Of a stretch of DNA of 64,000 nucleotides, positions 16,390-26,278 are shown piece after piece. The DNA lies in NCBI GenBank assembly GCA_944322745.1, contig CALUPV010000005.1, positions 1 to 64,000 on the forward strand, given 5' to 3'. The first letter of the stretch is position 1. Each line of letters begins with the position of its first letter. The notes beneath the pieces are model-generated. The model saw nothing but the letters and a program-made list of their open reading frames with translations. It ran no database searches and was not told where the DNA came from. The DNA comes from Candidatus Gastranaerophilales bacterium. GTDB lineage: Bacteria > Cyanobacteriota > Vampirovibrionia > Gastranaerophilales > Gastranaerophilaceae. Both the position numbers and the translations under genes were made by a program.

Positions 16390-18261
16390 ATGAATAAATT
16401 TATTAATTTGATACACAGGCATCGTTATGATATTTTTTTCTCATTTATTTTATTTGTAATTTTTATTTTTGGTTTTATTTTTCTTCAGAATGTAGAAACA
16501 AAGAATTTAATTAAAACATTAGAAAATAAATCATTTGATATAAGACAAAATATAATATCTAAAAATAAAAAAGTTAATAAAGATATAATAATTGTAACTG
16601 TTGATGATCCTTCTTATGAATACTTGATTGAAACATACGGAGATTGGCCTATTCCGAGAAACGCTTATGCTGAAATTCTTGATTATATACAAAGCCAGAA
16701 ACCTAAATATGTTGCTTTTGATTTATTATTTATAAAATCGCTAAACAGGATTCCAAATAGTGATAATAAACTTATTGAAGGATTTAAAAAATATAAAAAT
16801 ACTTATACTGCATTTAACTTTGATGACTATTCTTTTGATTTAAGAAAACCGCCAAGTATAGATGAAAAAATAAAATCTAAAATTAAAGTTTTTTCTGATA
16901 ATTTTTATCCGTATGAGTATACAAATTGTCGTATAATAATGCCTGAAATTATCAATGCTACTAAAAATATTGGACATATTAATACTCCAAAATCTGATGA
17001 TGGTTATACAAGAACTGTTCCTATAATTGTAAAATATCCCAAATATAATCAAACAAATTATACTGTAATACAAGATGAATATTATCTTTATATGACTGTT
17101 AAAATGATGATTGATTATCTTAATGAGTATGAAAATGAAAATATAGAAGATTTGGTTATAGATTCCAACAATAATTTACTTTTAGGAAAAAGGAAGATTC
17201 CTTTAACTAAAAATGGTGAAGCAATTTTAAATTGGTATGGAAAAAGTGGTACAGAGGTTGATACTACATTTAAATATGTATCTTTTTGGCAAATTTTTAA
17301 ATCTATTCAGGCCAAAAAAGAAGGTAAGAGAGCTATTTTACCTGATAATTTGTTTGAAAATAAAATCGTATATATTGGAACGAATGTTTTTGCTCTCTCT
17401 GATATTAAGACTGTTCCGACAAGTAAATATTTGCCTGGTGTGGAAATCCATACAACTTTATTCAATAATATACTTGATAATTCATTAATACATAATGCAT
17501 CTTTGCCATATAATATTTTAATATCGATAATCCTGTCTGCAGCAGTTATTTTTACGGTATTCAGGATAAAATCGGTTTATGTTTCATTGATTTTATTTGT
17601 ATTTCTGACAGTTACATATTCATATTTTACTACATATGTCATGGAAAAATATAATGTATGGGTTTGGCTTGTCATTCCGGTTGCTTGTTCTATTTTTGTT
17701 TTTATTTGTTCTTTTATTATTAAATATTTACTTAAATCAAGGGATTTTGAATATACATATAAATTAGCAACAACTGATGGTTTAACAGAATTATATAACC
17801 ATCGTTTCTTTCAAGAACAAATTAGACAGAAAATTGTTCAAGCAGATAGAAATAAAAACAGTTTCTCATTAATATTAATTGATATAGATTTTTTCAAAAA
17901 ATTTAACGATAAATATGGACATCAAGCTGGGGATGCTGTATTAAAACATGTGGCTAGTACTCTTAAAAAGAGTGTAAGAGCTGAAGATTTAGTTTGCAGA
18001 TACGGTGGTGAAGAAATGACTATTATCCTTAACAATACTAATAGAAGTGATGCTATAAAAACTGCTCAAAAAATTTGTGAAATAATAGCAGAAAAAAAAT
18101 ACGAATTAACTCCTGAATTAGAAGTTAATATAACAATAAGTCTTGGAGTTTCTACATATCCTGAAAACGGAAAAACACCGACAGAACTTATTGAATATGC
18201 AGATAAATGTCTGTACAAAGCAAAAGAAAACGGTCGAAACCAAGTTGGTTTCATATCATAA
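16390..18261 (+). CDS. CHASE2-domain diguanylate cyclase
   Basis: A 623-residue membrane sensor. TM1 is at about residues 14-33, an extracytoplasmic CHASE2 domain follows to about 370 (DIIIVTVDDPSYE, YVAFDLLF, PGVEIHTTLF), then three closely spaced TM segments to about 445 and a GGDEF domain (DGLTELYNHRFF, DIDFFKKFNDKYGH, RYGGEEM). The A-site reads GGEEM rather than GGDEF, still compatible with activity. The inhibitory I-site RxxD (RAED) lies five residues upstream. It is expected to make cyclic di-GMP in response to an external signal. GGAGAG precedes the ATG. Confidence 0.93.
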   Translation: MNKFINLIHRHRYDIFFSFILFVIFIFGFIFLQNVETKNLIKTLENKSFDIRQNIISKNKKVNKDIIIVTVDDPSYEYLIETYGDWPIPRNAYAEILDYIQSQKPKYVAFDLLFIKSLNRIPNSDNKLIEGFKKYKNTYTAFNFDDYSFDLRKPPSIDEKIKSKIKVFSDNFYPYEYTNCRIIMPEIINATKNIGHINTPKSDDGYTRTVPIIVKYPKYNQTNYTVIQDEYYLYMTVKMMIDYLNEYENENIEDLVIDSNNNLLLGKRKIPLTKNGEAILNWYGKSGTEVDTTFKYVSFWQIFKSIQAKKEGKRAILPDNLFENKIVYIGTNVFALSDIKTVPTSKYLPGVEIHTTLFNNILDNSLIHNASLPYNILISIILSAAVIFTVFRIKSVYVSLILFVFLTVTYSYFTTYVMEKYNVWVWLVIPVACSIFVFICSFIIKYLLKSRDFEYTYKLATTDGLTELYNHRFFQEQIRQKIVQADRNKNSFSLILIDIDFFKKFNDKYGHQAGDAVLKHVASTLKKSVRAEDLVCRYGGEEMTIILNNTNRSDAIKTAQKICEIIAEKKYELTPELEVNITISLGVSTYPENGKTPTELIEYADKCLYKAKENGRNQVGFIS

Positions 18262-18369
18262 TTTGTTTATATTTCTTTACAATAGAGTTTTTACAAGCAA
18301 TAAGGTACATAATTTTGACTTTATAGGATATAAATTAAATTTGTATTATTTATAAAGTAAGGAGAAGTT

Positions 18370-18621
18370 ATGAGTACAACAGCTTTAAACAGTGTAAAAA
18401 TGCCACAAACACCAATACAGGTTATACAAAGACAACAAGAAATTAGAAAAATTGTTAGAGAAGAAATAAAACGTGCAGAAAAATTGAAAGAACTTGAACA
18501 AAAACACAAAGCGGGTGAAATTTCTGATTTCGAATATAAAGCGCAGAAATTTTTACTTGAAGCCCCAGTTGTATTAGATAACGCTCAAGAAACTGGTGTT
18601 GTATACTCAACAACTGCATAA
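18370..18621 (+). CDS. small charged protein of unknown function
   Basis: An 83-residue protein with AAGGAGA ahead of ATG. The centre is a long, highly charged helix (QEIRKIVREEIKRAEKLKEL) that could form a coiled coil. The ends are Thr/Ser-rich and disordered-looking. I recognise no family. It has its own terminator. Confidence 0.7.
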   Translation: MSTTALNSVKMPQTPIQVIQRQQEIRKIVREEIKRAEKLKELEQKHKAGEISDFEYKAQKFLLEAPVVLDNAQETGVVYSTTA

Positions 18622-18632
18622 TAAAAATTTAG

Positions 18633-18655
18633 GAGACCGCATTAAGCGGTCTCTT
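18633..18655. terminator. bidirectional terminator before rubrerythrin
   Basis: GAGACCGC and GCGGTCTC form an 8-bp stem with loop ATTAA and a T-run. The convergent rubrerythrin gene ends immediately after it. Confidence 0.9.
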
Positions 18656-18656
18656 T

Positions 18657-19199
18657 TTAGTAATTTATAACAGTTTCAAAGAAATATGCTTTTGGATGTT
18701 TACATACTGGACATATTTCAGGGGCTTTTTCACTTTCAACATGATGACCACAATTTGCACATTCCCAAACAATTTTTTTATCTCTTGCAAATACTTTGTC
18801 GTTTTTAACGCTTTCAAGTAATTTTCTATATCTTTCTTCGTGGGTTTTCTCTATTTTTGCAACCATGTCAAAAAGAACAGCTAATTCTTCAAAACCTTCT
18901 TCTTTTGCTTCTTTTGCAAATGTTGCATACATGTCTGTCCATTCATAGTTTTCTCCGTCTGCGGCATCTTCTAAATTTTTGAGAGTTTCTGGAATAGAAC
19001 CGTTGTGTAAATATTTAAACCATATTTTTGCGTGTTCTTTTTCGTTATTTGCAGTTTCTTCAAAAATTTTGCTAATTTGAACAAATCCTTCTTTTTTAGC
19101 CTGAGAAGCATAATATGTATATTTATTTCTTGCTTGAGACTCACCAGCGAAGGCTGTCATTAAATTTTGTTCTGTTTTACTTCCTTTTAAATCCGGCAT
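18657..19199 (-). CDS. rbr: rubrerythrin
   Basis: A 180-residue rubrerythrin that reduces hydrogen peroxide in anaerobes. The N-terminal ferritin-like diiron domain shows [31 protein letters not shown] and [14 protein letters not shown] with the paired ExxH-type ligands. The C-terminal rubredoxin-like domain has CANCG and CPVC. AAGGAGAAT lies upstream of the ATG. Together with the HCP homologue and glutaredoxin it points to an anaerobic life with oxidative-stress defence. Confidence 0.96.
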   Translation of the reverse strand: MPDLKGSKTEQNLMTAFAGESQARNKYTYYASQAKKEGFVQISKIFEETANNEKEHAKIWFKYLHNGSIPETLKNLEDAADGENYEWTDMYATFAKEAKEEGFEELAVLFDMVAKIEKTHEERYRKLLESVKNDKVFARDKKIVWECANCGHHVESEKAPEICPVCKHPKAYFFETVINY

Positions 19200-19259
19200 A
19201 ATATTCTCCTTTTCTTTTCTAAAAATATTAATAAATTTTCAAGAAAAAATCAAATTTTA

Positions 19260-19279
19260 TTGTAAATTTTTTATTACAA
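19260..19279. promoter_or_regulatory. inverted repeat in the rubrerythrin/GH13 divergent region
   Basis: TTGTAA and TTACAA are 6-bp arms 8 bases apart, 60 bases upstream of the rubrerythrin start. A peroxide-sensing (PerR/Fur-type) operator is possible but the match to a consensus is weak. Confidence 0.3.
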
Positions 19280-19350
19280 ATTTTGTATAAATGGCACAAA
19301 ATATGTTTCAATAAACTTATATTTTGTGTGTTTAGTGTTGGGGTTTTATT

Positions 19351-21759
19351 GTGAAAGTTAATGGTATTAATTCTGTAAATGTATTGCAAAAAAATGGTTT
19401 ACCAGTTAGTAGTGTTCATAAGAAGAATATAAATTTGTGTCCTTCAATTAATTCTATATCTGGTATTTGCTATAAACCGGTTTCATTTGGTCGTACTTGG
19501 GCTGAACATAAGAGCTGGGGTGCTGTTGTTGATCCGGATTCGAAAGAGGTTTCTTTTAAATTATTAACATATCCTGATACAAAAAAAGTAGAAGTAACTG
19601 TTCAAAAGCGAAATAATGAAAATTCTGTAAAAACATATCAATTAATGAATTCTGGAAATGGTGTTTTTGTAACTGATAAAAAAATTCCAGCTGGCGAAGT
19701 CTCTCATGGAGATAAATATTTTTATACCCTATATAAAGGTAATGGAGAAGTTGCTCGGGTAAAAGATCCATATTCTTTCAGACAAGAAAGTTTACTTGGT
19801 GCTTCTACAGTTTATGATCATTCCTTATATGAGTGGAAAGATGAAAATTGGTATAAAAATGATAAAAGAAGAATTTCGAGATTAGCTAATAATCAAAATG
19901 GATTATCAAGGGTAGATTCTGCAAGAATCTATGAATTTAATACTGCAAGTTTAACTAAAAAAGGAACTTTTGAAAGCGCAAAAGCTGTAATAAAATCACT
20001 TCCGCAGCTTGGTTTTAATGCTATAGAAATTATGCCTGTAGAAAATACATATTCTTTTAACTGGGGTTATGATGGTGTTGACAAAATGTCTCCTTCTGAA
20101 CACTTAGGCGGTCCGGATGCTTTAAAATCTTTTATTGATTTTGCGCATGAACAAGGATTAAATGTTATTATGGATATGGTGCCTAATCATTTAGGTCCAG
20201 ATGGAGCAACTCTTTTAAAAACCGGTCCGTTCATAAAAGGCAAAAATGCATTTGGTGAAGCATTTAATTTCGAAGGACAAAACTCGAGATATGTTAGAGA
20301 TTATATTGTAAATGCTGCGATTAATTGGGTTGATAATTATCATTGTGACGGTCTTAGATTAGATATGACTAAGTTTATGGAATCAGATTACACAATGAAA
20401 CAAATTGCGGCTGAAATTAACTACCATAAACCTGAAGCATTTTTAATAGCAGAAGATGGAAGAAGTTCTATAAGTGTAGATGATAATGGAAATTTCTGGA
20501 ATAATTCTGATGAACCACATGATAAAAGAGTTGTGAACCCTTTAAAACCTTTTGAAAGTGGAATAGGTGAGAATGAAGAAATTCATTGTGGAGCAATAGA
20601 GAATATTTCTAATGGAAATACTGCATTAGGTCGACTTGGTTATGACAGTGAATGGGATTTTAATTATTATCATACATTAAAAGATGGGTTATACGGTGTT
20701 ATAAATTTAGATAGATTTGAAAAAGCGTGTTATTGTTCTCAAGATAGAGTAAAGTATGTAATGAGTCATGATGAAATAGGAAATTATGAAGGTTCCAGAC
20801 TTTTGGCCAAGTTAATTGCTCCAATGTTGCATCTTAATGATTGTGTTGTTGTTGATAATAAAGATAAAGAAAGGGCACTTGCTTTAAAAGAGCTTAAAGG
20901 CTGTAGTATAGATGAAGCAATGAATACTGTTGCAATTCAGAAAGCTCAATTTATTGCAGAAAAACTTGCCATTTTACTTCAGACCGGTCAACTTGACAGG
21001 TATAATACAGATGGTATTTTATACAAAAAATGGATTAATATTATTGATAAAGCATTTAAAGATGAAGTCTTAGCAACTAACGGAATTAAGAAAAATTCCG
21101 GGATAACATATGATAGTCTAAGACGAATGTATACCAGAAGTTTTGACAAAAATAAAATGGCTTTAGCTCGTACATTTTCGATTCCAGGACCAAAGATGAT
21201 ATTCCAAGGTGATGAAAGAGCAGATTTGACACCTTTTAGGTTCTTTAGAGAATTTTCTTCTATAAAAAATGAAGATTATTTATATGTCGAAAAGGGTTAT
21301 AAGCCAGGAAAACCTGCATTATTAGATTCTAAATTTGGTCATATTAAATATTCTTCAGCTGCAAAATCAATGATGAATAAATTTAGAAATCTTACAAGAG
21401 ATTTGAATTTATTAAATGAACAAAATTCTGCGCTGACAAAAGGAGTTCTTATAGCTGAAAATACTGTTAAACATCAATTTTCACAAGTTATTGCTACACA
21501 TGCGAAAGATGTTGATAATAATAATGAAATTTTCTCTATAACTAATTTTAATGATTCTGATTATCCTCGTTATAATGCTGCTGATTATTATATAAAGTTT
21601 CCAGCGGGAGAATGGGTTGAAGTTTTAAATACTGATGATAGAAAATATGGTGGAACCGGTAATTTTATTAACTCAAATACGATTAGTTCAGATGGTGTTA
21701 ATAATATTCCTATAAAGCTTGCAGGCGAATCTACTGTCATATTTAAAAGAGTTAAATAA
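19351..21759 (+). CDS. GH13 alpha-glucan-active enzyme with SFG-type N-terminal motif
   Basis: An 802-residue alpha-amylase-family enzyme. Residues 1-50 are a disordered leader ending VSFGRTW (Phe46), a CBM48-like beta domain follows (55-150), then the GH13 barrel. The four conserved regions are visible: DMVPNHLG, CDGLRLDMT (nucleophile Asp), LIAEDG (acid/base Glu) and VMSHDEIGN. NWGYDGVDKMSPSEHLGGP resembles branching enzyme and maltooligosyl trehalose trehalohydrolase. An insertion between the last catalytic region and the C-terminal domain is longer than usual. It has a GTG start and no Sec signal. The stop is 2 bases from the convergent gene, with no terminator. Confidence 0.88.
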   Translation: MKVNGINSVNVLQKNGLPVSSVHKKNINLCPSINSISGICYKPVSFGRTWAEHKSWGAVVDPDSKEVSFKLLTYPDTKKVEVTVQKRNNENSVKTYQLMNSGNGVFVTDKKIPAGEVSHGDKYFYTLYKGNGEVARVKDPYSFRQESLLGASTVYDHSLYEWKDENWYKNDKRRISRLANNQNGLSRVDSARIYEFNTASLTKKGTFESAKAVIKSLPQLGFNAIEIMPVENTYSFNWGYDGVDKMSPSEHLGGPDALKSFIDFAHEQGLNVIMDMVPNHLGPDGATLLKTGPFIKGKNAFGEAFNFEGQNSRYVRDYIVNAAINWVDNYHCDGLRLDMTKFMESDYTMKQIAAEINYHKPEAFLIAEDGRSSISVDDNGNFWNNSDEPHDKRVVNPLKPFESGIGENEEIHCGAIENISNGNTALGRLGYDSEWDFNYYHTLKDGLYGVINLDRFEKACYCSQDRVKYVMSHDEIGNYEGSRLLAKLIAPMLHLNDCVVVDNKDKERALALKELKGCSIDEAMNTVAIQKAQFIAEKLAILLQTGQLDRYNTDGILYKKWINIIDKAFKDEVLATNGIKKNSGITYDSLRRMYTRSFDKNKMALARTFSIPGPKMIFQGDERADLTPFRFFREFSSIKNEDYLYVEKGYKPGKPALLDSKFGHIKYSSAAKSMMNKFRNLTRDLNLLNEQNSALTKGVLIAENTVKHQFSQVIATHAKDVDNNNEIFSITNFNDSDYPRYNAADYYIKFPAGEWVEVLNTDDRKYGGTGNFINSNTISSDGVNNIPIKLAGESTVIFKRVK

Positions 21760-21761
21760 AG

Positions 21762-22322
21762 TTATTTTTCGTCTTTTATAAATTCTGCTTTGACAAATGT
21801 AAATCCAACAAGTTTATCCTTTGTATTGTAATTGGGGTCAAAATATACTCTTAGGGATAAGTTTTTGTTGTCTTGTGATTTTAGTCTGCGACAGCTATTT
21901 TTTAAAAATTGTTTAACATTTTTAAAAAAATCATTAGACGCAATTTGTGCTTCAAAGGACTTTGAATGTCCGAGCCTGTCTATTGCTTCTCCTTTTGCTC
22001 GTCCTACTGGTTTTGCAAGCTCTTTTATTGTATCGACATCTTTTCCTGAAACTAAATATACAGTTGGACTATCCTTGTCATATACTGAGTGTACTTGAGG
22101 TATTTTTCTGTAGTCCGGATCATAGTTTCTATAAAAATTTACAAAATCAGTATTTTTCATGTTTTTTGCAGTACCGTTTAAGTTTCTTACTACAAAACTA
22201 TGACATTTCTTTATATTTTCATTTCTTATAACTGGTACATATTTATCTGTTTTGGGATTTTTTGCATAATAATTTACGGGAATATAGCCTTTAAATGAAA
22301 CTTGATGAACACTTTTTATCAT
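21762..22322 (-). CDS. unknown protein with N-terminal SFKG motif
   Basis: A 186-residue, basic protein beginning MIKSVHQVSFKGYIPVNYYA, with the VSFKG motif at residues 8-12. The rest shows no family I recognise; it has alternating strand and helix patterns (HSFVVRNLNG, PTVYLVSGKDVDTIKELA) and a C-terminal FTFVKAEFI strand. No signal peptide or membrane segment. Its 3' end abuts the GH13 gene's 3' end; both carry the motif. Confidence 0.75.
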   Translation of the reverse strand: MIKSVHQVSFKGYIPVNYYAKNPKTDKYVPVIRNENIKKCHSFVVRNLNGTAKNMKNTDFVNFYRNYDPDYRKIPQVHSVYDKDSPTVYLVSGKDVDTIKELAKPVGRAKGEAIDRLGHSKSFEAQIASNDFFKNVKQFLKNSCRRLKSQDNKNLSLRVYFDPNYNTKDKLVGFTFVKAEFIKDEK

Positions 22323-22406
22323 ATTTACCTTCTTTTTTATTTTCTCAAAAAATGAATATGTTTTTTTTTGTCGGTTTTATTTTAAAAATTTACATATTTT
22401 ATTTTC

Positions 22407-22790
22407 TTATTTTAGAAGGAAGTATTCATCTATGTTAAATGTAGTAATATTATAGTCTATGTAAAAAGTAATAGGAATTTGCTTTATTTCGTTACAAGCA
22501 TTGAGAGTCCATAGCTCTTTCCAATATCCCTTTATTATTTTATTTTTTTTCTTTTTTATATCATATGGATAATGTAGTATTTGTGTGTTTTCTATTGAAA
22601 AATTTGAGCAAGTTGATATTTGCGGAGATATTTCTTTATATATTTTCTCAATGACTTTCTTTTGCAATGCATCATTTGCAATAGATTCTCCTTCTACAGG
22701 CGTACTTATGTCAAAGTATGAATTAGAAGGGATGTTTACCAGTAAAAATATAGTTATAGTTAATATTATTTTTTTTTGAATTTTGTTCAT
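22407..22790 (-). CDS. small secreted protein of unknown function
   Basis: A 127-residue protein with a clear signal peptide (KKIILTITIFLLVNIPSNS, about residues 6-24). The mature part is small, with two Cys (TCSNF and LNACNEI) and beta-rich C-terminus (IPITFYIDYNITTFNI). It starts 14 bases after purD ends and may be cotranscribed. Function unknown. Confidence 0.7.
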   Translation of the reverse strand: MNKIQKKIILTITIFLLVNIPSNSYFDISTPVEGESIANDALQKKVIEKIYKEISPQISTCSNFSIENTQILHYPYDIKKKKNKIIKGYWKELWTLNACNEIKQIPITFYIDYNITTFNIDEYFLLK

Positions 22791-22804
22791 AGTTCTATAT
22801 AAAA

Positions 22805-24118
22805 TTATTTGCCGATATCAGTTCTATAATATATATTTTCATATTTTATTTTGTCAAGTTGATTGTATATTATTTTAAATGGGTCTTTTGATGTATTGCA
22901 GAAATTTATTAAACGAGTCGGAGTCTCTGAAATAAAACAGTTATTACTTTTATCGAATAATGTACTTCCATAAAATAAGTTTATTTCTTTCGAAATATTA
23001 TCTGTATGTATAATTGATTTTGAATATTGTTTTATTTCACCTGGAATTTTATATATGTCATTATAATAATCTTTGTTTGATAAAACAACACAGCCGGTTA
23101 CACCTTCTTTATATTTTATATTAATTTTATCAAGTTGTTCAATTGATGTGGCATATAGTAGTGTAAGTAAATCTATATCGAGATGTGATGAAAGAATTTG
23201 TCCTTCAGGATCGCCCGGTCGCATATTATATTCTAAAACATATAATCTGTTATTTGAAAATATAATTCCTGAATAGATAAATCCTGTAAAATTTGGTTTA
23301 AAATCAATAAATATTTTTCTTAATTTTCTTATGTATTCATCCAGCATTTCGCTTTTTTCATAAGATAAGTTATATGGCATATATCCGCCAATTCCGCCTG
23401 TATTTGGTCCTTTATCACCGTTCAATGCTTTTTTATAGTCCTTTATAGGAAGAAAAGATTTTAGAGTCTTTCCATCCCATAAAGCTAGTAACGAAATTTC
23501 TTCACCATCTATATATTCTTCGGCAATAACATGTATGTCATTATCAAATTCAAAATTACATTTGAAGCTGATATGTTCTTTTTGTGACCGAGATGCTAAG
23601 TTTGTAATTACAGTTTTTGCTTCTTCAACATTATTTACTTTATAACTTCCAAATCCGGCTGATAATCCGTTGAATTTTAACATAAAAGGGAATCCGAATT
23701 TATTAATAGCTATATTTAATTCATCAACAGAATGGAGTTCAATGAAATTAGGAGTTAATATTCCGTTCATTAACATAAAATTTTTTGCAAATCTTTTCGA
23801 GGCTTCCAAATAGAACCAATATCTGGTAGCTCCAATACTAGGAGTTTTTAAATTATACTTGTAATAGTTTATTAACCCCATTAGAGTGTTTGCTTCATTG
23901 AAAGAAATAAATAAATTTATATTCTTTTCTTTTGCAAAGTTTAAAAAATTATGAGAGTTCATATTTACCGAAGTACCATAAGCCTTTGCAAGTGTATTAT
24001 TTCCAAATATAAATAGATTTTCTAATATTGGTGATTTGGAAAATGCTTGTGCAAAAGCATAATCTCTGCAAGAATTACATTCAAATAAAACATTTATTTT
24101 TTTTTCAAACAAGCTCAT
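22805..24118 (-). CDS. purD: divergent phosphoribosylamine-glycine ligase
   Basis: A 437-residue ATP-grasp enzyme of the PurD type, which makes glycinamide ribonucleotide in purine synthesis. Matches include GDKGPNTGGIGGYMP, FTGFIYSGIIF and EYNMRPGDPEGQ (normally EFN-R-GDPE-Q). The N-terminal GSGGREHAL motif that starts ordinary PurD is replaced by ECNSCRDYAF, a clear divergence in the substrate-binding loop. It could be the only PurD or a repurposed paralogue. No other pur gene is in the window. Confidence 0.78.
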   Translation of the reverse strand: MSLFEKKINVLFECNSCRDYAFAQAFSKSPILENLFIFGNNTLAKAYGTSVNMNSHNFLNFAKEKNINLFISFNEANTLMGLINYYKYNLKTPSIGATRYWFYLEASKRFAKNFMLMNGILTPNFIELHSVDELNIAINKFGFPFMLKFNGLSAGFGSYKVNNVEEAKTVITNLASRSQKEHISFKCNFEFDNDIHVIAEEYIDGEEISLLALWDGKTLKSFLPIKDYKKALNGDKGPNTGGIGGYMPYNLSYEKSEMLDEYIRKLRKIFIDFKPNFTGFIYSGIIFSNNRLYVLEYNMRPGDPEGQILSSHLDIDLLTLLYATSIEQLDKINIKYKEGVTGCVVLSNKDYYNDIYKIPGEIKQYSKSIIHTDNISKEINLFYGSTLFDKSNNCFISETPTRLINFCNTSKDPFKIIYNQLDKIKYENIYYRTDIGK

Positions 24119-24183
24119 TTATTTATTTTCTAGCATTTGTATGTAATTATAAAATTCCGGTAAATATGAACATTAATATATTT

Positions 24184-25224
24184 TTATTTCTCCTTAACTA
24201 AGTAGTCAATATTTTCAATTTTCATAGCATAGTACGGTTTCTCTTTGCCTTGTTCTTTTAAGAACAGAATAAAAGGTTTATCAAATAAAAGAAATTTAGG
24301 AAAATTATTTTCTGGTAATAGAGCAGTCTTCATAATAGAAAGAGCAGCTTCACTCTTTAGAGAACCACCTTTATTATCCATTTTAAACTTGATTGTTTGC
24401 AATGCTTGAGAAATTACATATTCACTTCCGATAATTTTCTTACCGCATAAAGAATCATATGAGAATGTTTTATCTACGGCTATTTCTGGTATTATTAATA
24501 TATCTTTCTCTGTAAAATTAGTAGGATTTGCATTTTCGACAATATACGAATAATATTCTTCAAATGATTTGTCTAAAATCGTTCTATATAGAATTACTTC
24601 TTCATTTTCTTTTGTCAATAATTTTACAGCATAGTCTTCAGCAGAGTTGTAAAATAAAACTTCTAAATTTTTATAAAGAGCTTTATCTGATTTATTTTTT
24701 ATACCGAAATATATGACTTTTTCTTCAGAATTATTAAAAGGGGCAGGTTTTAATTTATCAAATGCAGTATAAAAATTAAAATCTTTTTTTAGTATGGAGT
24801 AGAATAAATAAGAATCTTTTGCGCTCCAATCAATTAAATCCAATATATCGCTTTTTTCTTTAAACTTTTTATATATTTCTTTTTGAATTTGTTTTTTCAA
24901 ACTTTTGGAAATTTTTCCGCTTTCAATATAATATGAATCTTCTGAAATATCATCCTTTGTATATAGTCTTTTATTTAATTCATCAGCAATCTTAGGATTT
25001 CCATCTGCAAAGTTTACGGGTTGACCATTAAACATTTTATCCATAAATTCATTCCATACCAGTTGGAATGTAACACACCAAACATCATTTTTATCTTGAT
25101 TATATTTTTGAATTAATACATTTTCAGATTTTTTCTTATCAAAGAAGGTGAAACCTGATAGCATAAAACAACCCGAAAGAAAACAAAATAAAAGAAATAA
25201 TGATAAAATTCTAATTACTTTCAT
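24184..25224 (-). CDS. serpin-like lipoprotein
   Basis: A 346-residue lipoprotein: the signal peptide ends in the lipobox LSGC (Cys19). The C-terminal 100 residues follow the serpin pattern: ILIIPEIAVDKTFSYDSL, then ISQALQTIKFKMDNKGGS, SEAAL (hinge-like) and FDKPFILFLKEQ with a final MKIENIDYL strand. These align with the serpin strand 5A, reactive-loop hinge and strand 4B/5B region. The N-terminal half is less clear. A reactive loop between about residues 290 and 315 (MKTALLPENNFPKF) would be the protease bait. If it is a serpin it would be an anchored protease inhibitor facing the outside. Confidence 0.5.
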   Translation of the reverse strand: MKVIRILSLFLLFCFLSGCFMLSGFTFFDKKKSENVLIQKYNQDKNDVWCVTFQLVWNEFMDKMFNGQPVNFADGNPKIADELNKRLYTKDDISEDSYYIESGKISKSLKKQIQKEIYKKFKEKSDILDLIDWSAKDSYLFYSILKKDFNFYTAFDKLKPAPFNNSEEKVIYFGIKNKSDKALYKNLEVLFYNSAEDYAVKLLTKENEEVILYRTILDKSFEEYYSYIVENANPTNFTEKDILIIPEIAVDKTFSYDSLCGKKIIGSEYVISQALQTIKFKMDNKGGSLKSEAALSIMKTALLPENNFPKFLLFDKPFILFLKEQGKEKPYYAMKIENIDYLVKEK

Positions 25225-25268
25225 AGAAAACCTCCTTTTGTCGTTTAATTATTATAAAACAAAAATAA

Positions 25269-26186
25269 TTAAATGTTTGGTAAATCAATCATATCCCCCA
25301 ATTCTTTATCGTATTTAGGCCAATTAAATTGAATCATTGCTGAAGAAGGAGAAAAAGTCATTTCTGCAAAATTTACCTTGTCTCCATCCAACCCAAAATC
25401 AACTCTTACGTATGAAAAATCTTTAGACAGCTCTTTTGCGCATTCACACATTTCATCAATAAATTTTGGTTTTTTTATTATATTTTCATCATATTCCCAA
25501 TGGTATGTAAACGGCATCAAATTCCATTTCATATCATAAAATTGAATAGCTCGTACCCCTCTAAAAGGAACAGATAATGGCGGGGGCATTATTTCAATAA
25601 GTTTAGGTTCTCCATTAAAACAATGAACTTGATAATCATAATCGAAGTTTCCATTATTCATTTCTCTAAGTTTTTCGGCAAATAATCTTTTTTCTATATT
25701 TTTATATTGTGGTTCTAAACTAAAATCAAAATAATTAGTCTGTATCCATTTTTCTGTGGTAGATTCTGCATAATCACTTTTTGTTTTTGAAAAATTTTCT
25801 TTATTTAATACAAATAAATTCATTTTCCATCCGTGATTTGCTTTTATCGCAAATTTATCAGGAAGTGTAGAAAAATCTATCTCTTTATATTCTTTCCATA
25901 TTCCATATAATTCAGCACAATATCCTTTGCCAAGCTTATCATTAACCCAATTTTTTACATGTATTTTATCTGTTAGTTTTGTTTTTAAATCTGTTTTTTC
26001 ATTTAGTATCAACCATCTGACTTTTTCATTAAAAGTTTTTGGATTTTTGAGATTGGGACAATAGCCTACTGTATCAAAATACCTTTTGTTAAGAAAGTAA
26101 TATTTGTATATTGTAGGGCAATATTTAAAAAAAGGATAGAATCCTCCAGTTTTTATATAGTATTTTTCTAAAAAGTATTTAAGCAT
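25269..26186 (-). CDS. TupA-like ATP-grasp protein
   Basis: A 305-residue protein of the TupA-like ATP-grasp family. Typical features are KTFNEKVRWLI, LTDKIHVKNWV, FAIKANHGW and the acidic metal-binding end VRVDFGLDGDKVNFAEMTFSPSSA. Members occur in cell-surface polysaccharide and teichuronopeptide clusters and are thought to add amino acids to glycans. It has no neighbouring glycan genes, so its substrate is open. Confidence 0.8.
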   Translation of the reverse strand: MLKYFLEKYYIKTGGFYPFFKYCPTIYKYYFLNKRYFDTVGYCPNLKNPKTFNEKVRWLILNEKTDLKTKLTDKIHVKNWVNDKLGKGYCAELYGIWKEYKEIDFSTLPDKFAIKANHGWKMNLFVLNKENFSKTKSDYAESTTEKWIQTNYFDFSLEPQYKNIEKRLFAEKLREMNNGNFDYDYQVHCFNGEPKLIEIMPPPLSVPFRGVRAIQFYDMKWNLMPFTYHWEYDENIIKKPKFIDEMCECAKELSKDFSYVRVDFGLDGDKVNFAEMTFSPSSAMIQFNWPKYDKELGDMIDLPNI

Positions 26187-26278
26187 AATAACATTATATT
26201 TGTTTTAAATTTAATAGCAAAGAAAATTATCTTGGGTTTTATATATTGTGTAAATTTAATATATATAAGGGTATAAAT

